A stretch of 64,000 nucleotides of DNA, from assembly GCF_000703165.1 (NCBI RefSeq), contig NZ_JNLQ01000002.1:2480001-2544000 (forward strand), given 5' to 3'. The DNA comes from Butyrivibrio sp. AE3004. Its GTDB lineage: Bacteria > Bacillota > Clostridia > Lachnospirales > Lachnospiraceae. How positions within the stretch are numbered: the stretch's first letter is position 1; each line of letters opens with the position of its first letter. The translations under genes were made by a program, and so were the position numbers. Positions 44,498 to 52,684 of this stretch are shown here, one piece after another. The notes beneath the pieces were generated by a model. It was not told the origin of the DNA. It made no database searches and saw nothing but the letters and a program-made list of their open reading frames with translations.

Positions 44498-44553
44498 ATA
44501 TAACCATCAATATGATGGTTTGTAAAGCGATTTTTACCATTATTTTGATGGTT
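44498..44553 (-). promoter_or_regulatory. Promoter and operators of the HipAB-like operon
   Basis: AACCATCAATATGATGGTT (44503-44521) is a perfect 8-bp palindrome with a 3-base centre. ACCATTATTTTGATGGT (44537-44553) is a second copy with one mismatch, 33 bases away centre to centre. On the minus strand TTTACA, an 18-base spacer filled by the first palindrome and TATATT (44498-44503) form a promoter ending eight bases before the ATG. Confidence 0.75.
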
Positions 44554-44561
44554 TGCAATTT

Positions 44562-45293
44562 CTATAAATCGTTGCCGCTATAACTCTTACGCCATAAACA
44601 TGTTTCAACATGCTCTTCCGCGCGCTTTTGCATGATTATCTCGCTAATCTCAGAGTTATCTTTATCCGTTTCAATTACAACCCAGTCATCGAAGTATGAA
44701 AACACCTTCTTATAGTGATCAAATAACTCATGGATTGGAAAATCCTCTGCTTTCAATTTTATATATATATCCGATTCACTCTCATCCATTTCAGTTTCAA
44801 TAAAAGTTTTAAATTCCGCATTATTCATATAATAATCTTCAAAAATATGCTTTATAACTTCTCTTTCTATATGCTTTCGTTCATCAAATTCGTAGCTTCT
44901 TTCATCCAAATGCTTGTCTATATATTCCAAAGGAACCTTAATTCTGAAAGGTCCAGGAATGACATAATACCATTTATTATCCGTATCATATAAATAACCA
45001 TAATCAATAAACGCAATTCTACTAAAGATTTCTCTCTCCGTTGTTCCAACCCAATGTGGTTCCCCTGTTGGAACCGTGGTAAACAGCCATCCATAGCCAC
45101 CATTCTCACTCCCCGGAGCTCCCAAGAAGGAAAACTGACCTAATCCAAATAAATACTCGACACTTTCAGGTTCCGTATACCACTCCAAAAGCTTAGATCC
45201 AAGCATTTTATAGTATCCGCCATTTCCACTCCAACCATATTGAACATGCTTCCCATCGTCAAATTTTCTAGCAATAATACTGATATCTCCCAT
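44562..45293 (-). CDS. Protein of unknown function
   Basis: 243 residues, no membrane segment. Starts MGDISIIARKFDDGKHVQYG; contains repeated aromatic/Gly stretches (WSGNGGYYKML, then GSENGGYGWLFTTVPTGEPH) and a charged helical C-terminal half (DERKHIEREVIKHIFEDYYM). GGAGG lies seven bases before ATG 45293. It is 72 bases upstream of the HipAB-like pair on the same strand but separated from it by the operator region. I do not recognise it; the look is of accessory, defence-island-type genes. Confidence 0.65.
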   Translation of the reverse strand: MGDISIIARKFDDGKHVQYGWSGNGGYYKMLGSKLLEWYTEPESVEYLFGLGQFSFLGAPGSENGGYGWLFTTVPTGEPHWVGTTEREIFSRIAFIDYGYLYDTDNKWYYVIPGPFRIKVPLEYIDKHLDERSYEFDERKHIEREVIKHIFEDYYMNNAEFKTFIETEMDESESDIYIKLKAEDFPIHELFDHYKKVFSYFDDWVVIETDKDNSEISEIIMQKRAEEHVETCLWRKSYSGNDL

Positions 45294-45357
45294 TCTGCGC
45301 CTCCTTTATTTATTACGTTACATATATCGTATATACGTTTTATAATAAATAAAGAAA

Positions 45358-45380
45358 GCACTAATGTCAATTATTAGTGC
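45358..45380 (-). terminator. Terminator after the XRE regulator
   Basis: GCACTAAT pairs with ATTAGTGC around 7 bases, followed on the minus strand by TTTCTTTATTT. Confidence 0.82.
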
Positions 45381-45389
45381 CATACTTTT

Positions 45390-45731
45390 TTAGTGCTCTC
45401 CACTAAGCGCATTTATAAATCCCATTACTCTTTCCCGTTGCTTATTATCTAATCTGTCAAATTCCACGAGAAGTTCATATTTATCCGTGCCCTCACTAAT
45501 AACACAATAATCAATCTCTCGTTCATTCAGCCGCTTAGAATCCTGTAATAACTCATATGGTGAAATATTAAGCACGTCACAAATCAGCATTATTTTATCA
45601 GCAGCCGGATTTGTTTTCTTCCTTTTCCAATCCGCTACCGTACTTTGGGTTATACCTGTCGCTCGTGAAAACTCCATCTGAGTAATTTCCTTTTCATCCA
45701 TAATCTTAAAAAGTCTTTCGCTGATAATCAT
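45390..45731 (-). CDS. XRE-family transcriptional regulator
   Basis: 113 residues from ATG 45731 (a TTG at 45767 would add 12). HTH: MIISERLFKIMDEKEITQME, then FSRATGITQSTVADWKRKKT, then NPAADKIMLICDVLNISPYE. The last 40 residues (IDYCVISEGTDKYELLVEFD, then RLDNKQRERVMGFINALSG) resemble the same part of the regulator at 62720-63355, so the two are paralogues, one at each side of the polysaccharide region. Inverted repeats lie ~85 bases upstream of the start. The AAAGGA site is rather far (14 bases) from the ATG. Confidence 0.85.
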   Translation of the reverse strand: MIISERLFKIMDEKEITQMEFSRATGITQSTVADWKRKKTNPAADKIMLICDVLNISPYELLQDSKRLNEREIDYCVISEGTDKYELLVEFDRLDNKQRERVMGFINALSGEH

Positions 45732-45814
45732 ATTCTTTTTCAGAATCCTTTCTTCAAACAGAATCAACCTGCCTGAGGATCTACCACAAATGTTATTTTC
45801 TTATCCTTCCACTA

Positions 45815-45854
45815 TTTATACCTAATCTTTGGTATAAATTCAGGGGAGATTAGG
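45815..45854. promoter_or_regulatory. Overlapping inverted repeats upstream of the XRE regulator
   Basis: TTTATACC (45815-45822) and GGTATAAA (45831-45838) form one perfect pair. CCTAATCT (45821-45828) and AGATTAGG (45847-45854) form another that overlaps it. The two could be adjacent operators or mutually exclusive RNA stems. Confidence 0.5.
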
Positions 45855-45897
45855 TTAAAAAGCCAGCAAAAAATCCATATTGTCCTTTTTGTTACTT

Positions 45898-46785
45898 TTA
45901 TACCTTATATGATAGTTCAAGCTTTGCTATGAAGTCTTCAAGAATGTACCTTGAATCAACGTCCGTGTATATTCTGATCTCCGGGTTATCCTCTTTTACC
46001 TCAGAGGAAGTGTCCTCAAGCACAAGCGGTGCCTTTGCATAATGATAATGGCCGCAGCCGGGATTTATTGCAATCGCGATAGCAGGTGAATCCCCAAGTG
46101 ACCAGCTCTCACCCTGCGTCCATCCTGCTCCCTCTGACATATTGTAATCCACCATATTTTTAAACAAATGCTCACCGATTTTTCCGCAGGGCTTTATCCT
46201 GCGCTGAATTTCTGCAATTCCGACATTTATCGTTATGTAGACATGAGATGGAACAAGCCATAAATCCACACCACTCTGCAAAACAAAATTAGCAGCCTCA
46301 ATATCATTAACCGAATTGAATTCTGTAAAAGGAGCCTTACATGGTGCTTCTCCATGAGTCCCAATCCAGATAACTGTCATTCTATCCTTGATCTCGGGAC
46401 AGATTTTCATCGCCTTAGCAACGTTGGTTATAGCTCCCTGACACAGGATAAAGAACGACTTCTCATCCTCTTTCAATGCTTCCTTAACAATAAACTCAGC
46501 ACCTTCTGAATCCTTTTCGTCTTCACTAAGAGGTCCGTCCTGTCCATGAAGCACCGGCACTTCCAATTCCATCGCAGCAAGAATAGTCATGATTTCATCA
46601 TAGCTTTCCTGCATCGAACCTTTCACTTTAAAATGCTCAGCTATAATCCCTTTAACTATAAGCTTAGGACTAAGCAGTGCATGTGCTATCGCAAACGGAT
46701 CATCCGCCTCACAAGCAGCATCAGTATCAACTATTACTCTTATTTTCTTGTAGTCCGGTATATCGAACAGTTTATTTTTATGCAC
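45898..46785 (-). CDS. Nucleoside hydrolase-like protein
   Basis: 295 residues from GTG 46785 (VHKNKLFDIPDYKKI), ten bases after AGGAG; a GTG at 46794 is too close to that site, and a longer frame to 46911 would overlap the GIY-YIG gene. The metal-site segment is IVDTDAACEADDPFAIAHAL. Later segments FILCQGAITNVAKAMKICPE and EFNSVNDIEAANFVL fit the inosine-uridine hydrolase fold. The DTD and DD are separated by five residues instead of three in classical members, resembling the DUF1593-type branch. The probable role is cleavage of ribosides in the cytoplasm. It is downstream of the GIY-YIG gene, perhaps cotranscribed. Confidence 0.82.
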   Translation of the reverse strand: MHKNKLFDIPDYKKIRVIVDTDAACEADDPFAIAHALLSPKLIVKGIIAEHFKVKGSMQESYDEIMTILAAMELEVPVLHGQDGPLSEDEKDSEGAEFIVKEALKEDEKSFFILCQGAITNVAKAMKICPEIKDRMTVIWIGTHGEAPCKAPFTEFNSVNDIEAANFVLQSGVDLWLVPSHVYITINVGIAEIQRRIKPCGKIGEHLFKNMVDYNMSEGAGWTQGESWSLGDSPAIAIAINPGCGHYHYAKAPLVLEDTSSEVKEDNPEIRIYTDVDSRYILEDFIAKLELSYKV

Positions 46786-46825
46786 TTGATTCACGCTCCT
46801 ATTTAAAAATGAGCCCTTACAACAA

Positions 46826-47497
46826 TTATCGGCTCTTTCCCGCTGCAGGCCTAAGTCTAGAATGAAGTTCTTTTTCAACAAGCGGTAGAAAAATAGCTCC
46901 TTGCTTCTCATACTCCTCTTTCAGCGGAAACAATAGTACTGTCAATTTATCTCTAATAAATATCCTATCATCGTTATTCAGCTTTAAGCTATATGTTGTC
47001 TTTTTATCATCTCCTGCATAATGCACTTTCATACGTTTTCGTAACGTGCATGACTTGGAACTAACAGAGCCAACGTAAAAGCACTGTCCCACTTTTAAAC
47101 TCGAACCAACAAACTGTTTCTTTATGTCTGCCCCTCGTTTTTTCTTTTTCTCGTAGATTTCTCCATTCCATGCCATAACTTTATCATTAGATAAAGTTAC
47201 GGTATCATTCAAAAGAAAAAGATATATTCCTCTGCGCTCAGGAATTGAATCCAAAGGCGTATAATTAGTATTATCTATAGGCACTCCAAACGAACCCGAC
47301 ACTACAACATCCGAAAACAATTCATGCTCACCAAAATCCGAAATGCTTCCGTCATTCTCATTGTAAATGTCATAGCAATTCTCGATATAGTCTGCTGCAT
47401 CTTTTACTTTATCATTTAACAGGGAAATGATATGCGCCAAATCATTATTCTCGGCACAAACATCAGTAACAGACTTAACATATTCTTTTTTTCTCAT
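46826..47497 (-). CDS. GIY-YIG-like nuclease domain protein
   Basis: 223 residues. The C-terminal ~130 residues show the GIY-YIG order: RRGIYLFLLND, CFYVGSVSSKSCTLRKRMKV (Arg in the third helix), and the Glu-containing LVEKELHSRLRPAAGKS. The N-terminal ~90 residues (VTDVCAENNDLAHIISLLND) are helical and unassigned. It lacks any HTH. GGAG lies about nine bases before ATG 47497. It could be a restriction- or defence-type nuclease, or a homing-type relic; the setting next to the polysaccharide cluster gives no answer. Confidence 0.72.
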   Translation of the reverse strand: MRKKEYVKSVTDVCAENNDLAHIISLLNDKVKDAADYIENCYDIYNENDGSISDFGEHELFSDVVVSGSFGVPIDNTNYTPLDSIPERRGIYLFLLNDTVTLSNDKVMAWNGEIYEKKKKRGADIKKQFVGSSLKVGQCFYVGSVSSKSCTLRKRMKVHYAGDDKKTTYSLKLNNDDRIFIRDKLTVLLFPLKEEYEKQGAIFLPLVEKELHSRLRPAAGKSR

Positions 47498-47741
47498 AAT
47501 TTTTCTCCTTGACCATTATTTAGGGAAAAAGATCCCTTAATTAATTGTTCTCAGAATCGTGAGAAAAAAAGACGTTTTTTATGTTTTTTTAGTCTAAGTA
47601 AATTGATTTTGAAACATTCACAATTGATTACATATGGCTATTATCACTCGTTAACAACACTTACATTGCATATATATTCTTAGACACAATATTCATAACG
47701 AAAAAACCTTCTTACACTTTTTCATGCAACCATTATTTCGT

Positions 47742-48848
47742 TTAGCTTCTTATCTCTCCAAACTCCAATATATCCGCAATTCGTTCACATGCATGGCCAT
47801 CCCCATACGGATTACTTGCATGTGCCATTGTTTCATACATATCCTTGTTATCCAAAAGCTTAGTAAATTCTGTATAAATAGAATTCTCTTCTGTACCAAC
47901 AAGTTTCAGAGTGCCTGCAGCTATACCTTCAGGTCGCTCAGTCGTATCTCTCATTACCAATACAGGCTTACCTAAACTAGGTGCTTCTTCCTGAATTCCA
48001 CCTGAATCTGTCAATATAAGATATGATCTAGCCATAAAATTATGAAAATCAACTACATCCAAGGGCTCAATAAGTCTTATTCTGTCATTATTTGCAAGTT
48101 CTTCATCTGCTATTTTTCTAACTACCGGATTTAAATGTATAGGATATATAGCTTTTACATCCGGATGTTCATCCAATACACGTCGTATAGCTTTAAACAT
48201 ATTATGCATTGGTTTTCCGAGATTTTCCCTGCGATGTGCAGTAATAAGTACCAATCTACTGTCTAATGCCCACTCTAAATATTTATTTTGGTAATCTTCA
48301 CGAATGGTTGTTCTCAAAGCATCTATAGCTGTATTACCTGTAACATAAATGCTATTCGGATTTTTACCTTCACGTAACAAATTTTCTTTTGCTTTTTCTG
48401 TCGGTGCAAAATTATACTTTGCGATAATGCCTGTTGCTTGTCTGTTAAATTCTTCCGGATACGGCGAATAAATATTGTATGTACGTAAACCTGCCTCTAC
48501 ATGCCCAACCGGGATTTTCAAGTAAAAACATGCTAACGCTGTAGCAAATGTTGTCGTTGTATCTCCATGGACTAATACAATATCAGGGTTGGCAGATTCT
48601 AATACGGTTCTGACACCATCAAATACCTTGCTTGTAATATCAAAAAGATTCTGCCCTTCCTTCATTATAGATAAATCATAATCAGGAATTATACCAAATG
48701 CCCTCAAAACCTGATCAAGCATTTGACGATGTTGACCAGTAACACATACATTTACCTCTATACTATTTCTTCCCTTCAATTCTTTTATAAGTGGACTCAA
48801 CTTTATTGCTTCTGGTCTGGTCCCAAAAATAACTATTATTCTTCTCAT
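47742..48848 (-). CDS. wecB: UDP-N-acetylglucosamine 2-epimerase
   Basis: 368 residues, usual length. Motifs: FGTRPEAIKLSPLIKEL, VHGDTTTTFATALACF, HVEAGLRTYN, ITAHRRENLG and LTDSGGIQEEAPSLGKPVLV. It converts UDP-GlcNAc to UDP-ManNAc in the cytoplasm. With wecC at 58456 it gives UDP-ManNAcA, so the polysaccharide probably contains N-acetylmannosaminuronic acid. It is the last gene of the polysaccharide operon, following the broken acyltransferase by 142 bases. Confidence 0.96.
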   Translation of the reverse strand: MRRIIVIFGTRPEAIKLSPLIKELKGRNSIEVNVCVTGQHRQMLDQVLRAFGIIPDYDLSIMKEGQNLFDITSKVFDGVRTVLESANPDIVLVHGDTTTTFATALACFYLKIPVGHVEAGLRTYNIYSPYPEEFNRQATGIIAKYNFAPTEKAKENLLREGKNPNSIYVTGNTAIDALRTTIREDYQNKYLEWALDSRLVLITAHRRENLGKPMHNMFKAIRRVLDEHPDVKAIYPIHLNPVVRKIADEELANNDRIRLIEPLDVVDFHNFMARSYLILTDSGGIQEEAPSLGKPVLVMRDTTERPEGIAAGTLKLVGTEENSIYTEFTKLLDNKDMYETMAHASNPYGDGHACERIADILEFGEIRS

Positions 48849-48990
48849 AAATATTTTTCAACCTACTATTCTACCCAAAACGCACCCCCACAAATAACAT
48901 CTCTATAAGTAGTAATAATCCATTTACTATCCTTTTACGAACTTACACAATTAAATTCATTTTCCAATTGTCTTTTATTCCCTATTTCAT

Positions 48991-50009
48991 TCATGGAATT
49001 AAAGATTTTAAAATTTTTATCTTTTTGTTTTCTGAGAATATAAAAATAACTATGCACAACAAACTTACATACAAAAACTGAATCATACCATTTTTCGTAA
49101 AATGATATAATACACCACCAATATAAGTATTAAAAAAAGTATGGTAGCAAAATATATATTTACTAAAGATTCTCATTTTTTTTGACAATGATATCGAATA
49201 TGGCATTGTTATCTTATTTCCAATAAAAAAAACAAGAGCTGCCAATGGGGGCAATAATATAAATAACGAACAATCATCTTGGTAATTCAATCCCTTTAGT
49301 CTATATATTTCAATTATATATAAAAAATTTAGTAATAATAATTGTCCCCAAAGTTTCCCCCATTGAATTTCCTTCATTCTCTTTTCTTGCTTTGCGATTA
49401 TTACGCCAAATAAAAAAATAGGAATACCCACAAAAAAACCATTTCTTGCCGAAACAAATCGATCCAGGTAAATATTTATTCCTTTTTCAAACTCTCCTCC
49501 CTCTATAATAAAAAAATATGTATTACATAAAAGCGCAAAAGCATAACCAAACGCACTAAATACCTCTAATAAAAGCAACTTATTATGCATTTTGACAACA
49601 AAAATTGCTGCTATAATGCAAGAAGATAAAAACCACATTCCTCCTCTTTGTAAAAAAAAAGAATCATGAATATCAATTATGATTTTCGTGTACTCTTTTT
49701 TATATACATCTACTATTATTTGCCATAAAAGTCCTTGCCCTCCAAAAACAATTATTGGCAAAATCATTTTTCTACAATATGATGCTAAAGTACTATATCT
49801 GTCCACATAATCTGAATTCAATAATTTTTTTTCAAAAAAATACCCAGAAGCAATAAAAAAGAAAGGAACCCCTCCCTAAACCATAGTCTCGTCACATAAT
49901 ATTGTACTGAACTATTGAATACATTCAGTACATTTGTATGTAATCCCATAATCCCAATAGCAAACCATAGTTTTAGAAAATCTATAGCACTTACTTTATT
50001 TTCCATCAT
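48991..50009 (-). pseudogene. Acyltransferase-3 family protein, frameshifted
   Basis: The N-terminal part (MMENKVSAIDFLKLWFAIGI) runs from ATG 50009 to a stop at 49818. The rest (NSDYVDRYSTLASYCRKMIL onward, about ten membrane helices) lies in the next frame to 48991. In the read sequence the motif LWFREG is followed by LLLLG-type nonsense. Adding one G to the GGGG run (plus-strand CCCC 49869-49872) gives REGVPFFFIASGYFFEKKLL, the family signature. Thus one base is missing. The family O-acetylates sugars of surface polysaccharides. It may be phase-variable, decayed or a sequencing error. Confidence 0.85.
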
Positions 50010-50127
50010 TGTAACCTCAACATTTTTTACATTTCATCATCTTTTACTACAACATCAATCAAACACCACAAATATAATACTGAAATCCAACTGCACCTTT
50101 CAAAAAAACTAATTATATAAAAATCAT

Positions 50128-50316
50128 TTATACGCAAGCACTATCTTGGCATTCCCCGAGCTTATTTATTGCATAATTCTCCCATAGGATTATCTCAGCA
50201 CTTCTAGGGAATACCCACTTATAAAAATACCAGTATCCCCAAAATTGATTAACCTTTGAATATGCAAAAATATTTCTCAAACAAATCTTAAACAGCTTCT
50301 TTCTAAAAATGCTTTT
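50128..50316 (-). pseudogene. 62-codon coding-like remnant between flippase and acyltransferase genes
   Basis: An open frame with no ATG overlaps the end of the flippase gene in another frame and ends at TAA 50128. It reads in part SKVNQFWGYWYFYKWVFPRS, then AEIILWENYAINKLGE. The composition (Trp, Tyr, Phe, Cys) and lack of stops in A+T-rich DNA suggest a gene tail. I cannot name it. Confidence 0.35.
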
Positions 50317-51745
50317 TTATTGATTCTCGAATCTTGGATAAATTATAGTTAAAAAAATCATCTCTAAAAAATAATAAACATGTTAAGTAAATAAATAGGC
50401 CCATCATAATAACACCTATTGTACTTAATACTCCATATGTAATCCTTCGCTCTAAATATGCGCATGCATTATACATAATCACTGCTGCTAATGCATATTT
50501 CCATGACTGACGAAGTACAGTCAATACATTTATGACACATTTAGAGCAAACAATCATGATTGCTGTAATAGTAGCTTCGGCGATTACAGAAGCAATGGCG
50601 GCACCATAGCTCATCAATTTTGGGATAAGTATTATATTCAATATAAAATTGATTAATGCCCCAGTAACAATACTTATGGTAAATACTTTATCTTTTCCTA
50701 TTGGAATCAAGTATTGTATTCCAATTACATTACTAGTTCCAATTATGATAACTAAAGGCGCCATTATTTTCATAATAACCGCAGCTTTACTATACCCTTC
50801 TCCTAAATACCATGGAACAAATCCATCTGCTATAACTTGAATCCCCATAGTAAAAGGTATTCCAACCATCATTGTAAAACGGATTGCATTATTTATATTT
50901 TTTAATACTATATCGATATTGCCTTTCTCATATTCATATGCATTTCTGACTGCCATCACTGATCCAAGAGAAGTAATAACTGTCAAAGACATTTTCACTA
51001 AATATTCAGCATACTCATAATTTCCATTTTCAAAATTACTTTTTGTGATAATTCCTAGTAATGTTTTATCCAAGGAAGTATAAACAGATGTAGCTATTGT
51101 TGGAAGGAACAATATAAATGAACCATGTATATGCCTAAGTGGATGTATTTGAATTAATGGAACTTTCTTTATTTTACCAGCTAAGCAAAAGCATAACGAA
51201 ACATTGCTTGCTAACACGATTAGTGCTTGTATAGCTGCATATTTATTTACGTCATATTCATTTTTTACTGTTGCAAATATAAGACAATAGCCAATAGATT
51301 TTATTAGTATATTCCTTACAACTACAGTACCAAAAAACTCATTTCCTTGAAAAAAAAAGGTTATATCAAATGCAGACGCAACAATATGAATCATCAATAT
51401 CAAAAAGAGTTTATTATTCTTTTCGCCAAAACAAAAAACAAATCCAGTATAAAAAAATAAAGATATTACTACTGGAATTATTCTAGCTATAATAATTTCA
51501 TAAAATATTCTTGACTGTATATATATATTACCTTGATATTTTGCTACAATTCTTTGCGCATATCTTGGAAATCCTAAAGAAGAAAACATGACAAAATATG
51601 TTACAATAGAAAATTTGTAGCTATATAAACCAGTAGCAAATACTCCCAAACTCCTTGAAACATAAGGCGTAACTGCTACTGGAACTATTAGCATAAACAC
51701 TTCATATATTAAATTATAAATATAGTTTTTTCGTATATTTCTCAT
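50303..51745 (-). CDS. wzx: Oligosaccharide flippase (Wzx-like)
   Basis: 480 residues, 12-14 hydrophobic helices. The N-terminal segment YEVFMLIVPVAVTPYVSRSL, then GVFATGLYSYKFSIVTYF is the standard polysaccharide-export (PST/MOP) start. It moves lipid-linked repeat units across the membrane. It lies 28 bases after the start side of the glycosyltransferase-2 gene in the same operon. The DNA is markedly A+T-rich and uses A/T-ending codons more than genes outside the cluster. Confidence 0.93.
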   Translation of the reverse strand: MRNIRKNYIYNLIYEVFMLIVPVAVTPYVSRSLGVFATGLYSYKFSIVTYFVMFSSLGFPRYAQRIVAKYQGNIYIQSRIFYEIIIARIIPVVISLFFYTGFVFCFGEKNNKLFLILMIHIVASAFDITFFFQGNEFFGTVVVRNILIKSIGYCLIFATVKNEYDVNKYAAIQALIVLASNVSLCFCLAGKIKKVPLIQIHPLRHIHGSFILFLPTIATSVYTSLDKTLLGIITKSNFENGNYEYAEYLVKMSLTVITSLGSVMAVRNAYEYEKGNIDIVLKNINNAIRFTMMVGIPFTMGIQVIADGFVPWYLGEGYSKAAVIMKIMAPLVIIIGTSNVIGIQYLIPIGKDKVFTISIVTGALINFILNIILIPKLMSYGAAIASVIAEATITAIMIVCSKCVINVLTVLRQSWKYALAAVIMYNACAYLERRITYGVLSTIGVIMMGLFIYLTCLLFFRDDFFNYNLSKIRESIKKHF

Positions 51746-51772
51746 CTATTGTCAAAAACTGCTTTCAAAATA

Positions 51773-52675
51773 TCAAGTCTTTATATCTATATTAGTAAAA
51801 TTCCCTCTAATACCATCAATCAATCCTTTAAGAGCATATCTTCGTTTTTTTTTCCTATCGTTTTTATAAGTCAAACAGTTGAGCATAGTTCTCACAAAAT
51901 GCTTCATCAACACTTGTTTACCATAATATTTTTTATATATGTACACATAATTTCTCGTATGATAATACTCCTTCCAAAAAGACTCTTCCGCATATTCATA
52001 CGTAAAAAATAATACCCTTTTCCTTTCTAAGCAAAGTTTAGGATGAACAAACAATGAATTAACTGAAGTAAACAAACATACATTCTTGCTTTGAGCTCGT
52101 CGAATATATTCTGTTTCATCTCCTTTTATAAAAAAATCTCCCCTAGGAAATCCTATCTTTCTTACAACATTTTTAGATAACAAAGTTCCGTTAAATGGTG
52201 ATATAAAATCTCTATAAACCCCTTTTTGTGAATTAGCAATTAGATCTGTAATCGTTTTCAATCCCCCCGTACCAAAAGAAAGCGTCTCATAATCATCGCA
52301 TACAACTGCAGAATTCAATATAACATCATCATTTTTTAAACTATTATATGAATCAAAGCACATTTCCAAACATCTATCATTCGCTGGGTATCCATCGTCA
52401 TCCATTAACCAAAAAAAATCATATTCTCTTTCATAAGCCATCTTTAATCCAGTAGAGAAACCACCCGCTCCACCTAAATTTTCTTTTGCATAATAATAAA
52501 TAACATTCCTCTTATCTATTATACCTGCCTGTTTTAGATATTTTCCTGTACCATCAGTCGAATGATTATCATATATTAATATATCTGTAGAAAACGTCTG
52601 AGAAAGACATGCTTTTATACATCTTAAAAGCATCTCTTTTCTATTATAAGTCACAATAATAGTACATACTCTCAT
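51773..52675 (-). CDS. Family 2 glycosyltransferase
   Basis: 300 residues, no membrane segment. GT-A fold: CTIIVTYNRKEMLLRCIKAC at the start, YDNHSTDGTGKYL, and the D-x-D-type sugar-nucleotide/metal site FFWLMDDDGYPAND. DFFIKGDETEYIRRAQSKNV is typical of rhamnosyl- and galactofuranosyl-type transferases. It adds one sugar to the lipid-linked repeat unit in the cytoplasm. The donor cannot be told from sequence. Confidence 0.92.
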   Translation of the reverse strand: MRVCTIIVTYNRKEMLLRCIKACLSQTFSTDILIYDNHSTDGTGKYLKQAGIIDKRNVIYYYAKENLGGAGGFSTGLKMAYEREYDFFWLMDDDGYPANDRCLEMCFDSYNSLKNDDVILNSAVVCDDYETLSFGTGGLKTITDLIANSQKGVYRDFISPFNGTLLSKNVVRKIGFPRGDFFIKGDETEYIRRAQSKNVCLFTSVNSLFVHPKLCLERKRVLFFTYEYAEESFWKEYYHTRNYVYIYKKYYGKQVLMKHFVRTMLNCLTYKNDRKKKRRYALKGLIDGIRGNFTNIDIKT

Positions 52676-52684
52676 TTACAAACC

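Noticed and set aside
46786..46911. Longer nucleoside hydrolase from 46911
   Set aside because: The added region overlaps the end of the GIY-YIG gene and does not resemble the family.
49818..49872. Programmed ribosomal frameshift in the acyltransferase gene
   Set aside because: No slippery heptamer followed by a pseudoknot is evident; a missing G restores the motif exactly.
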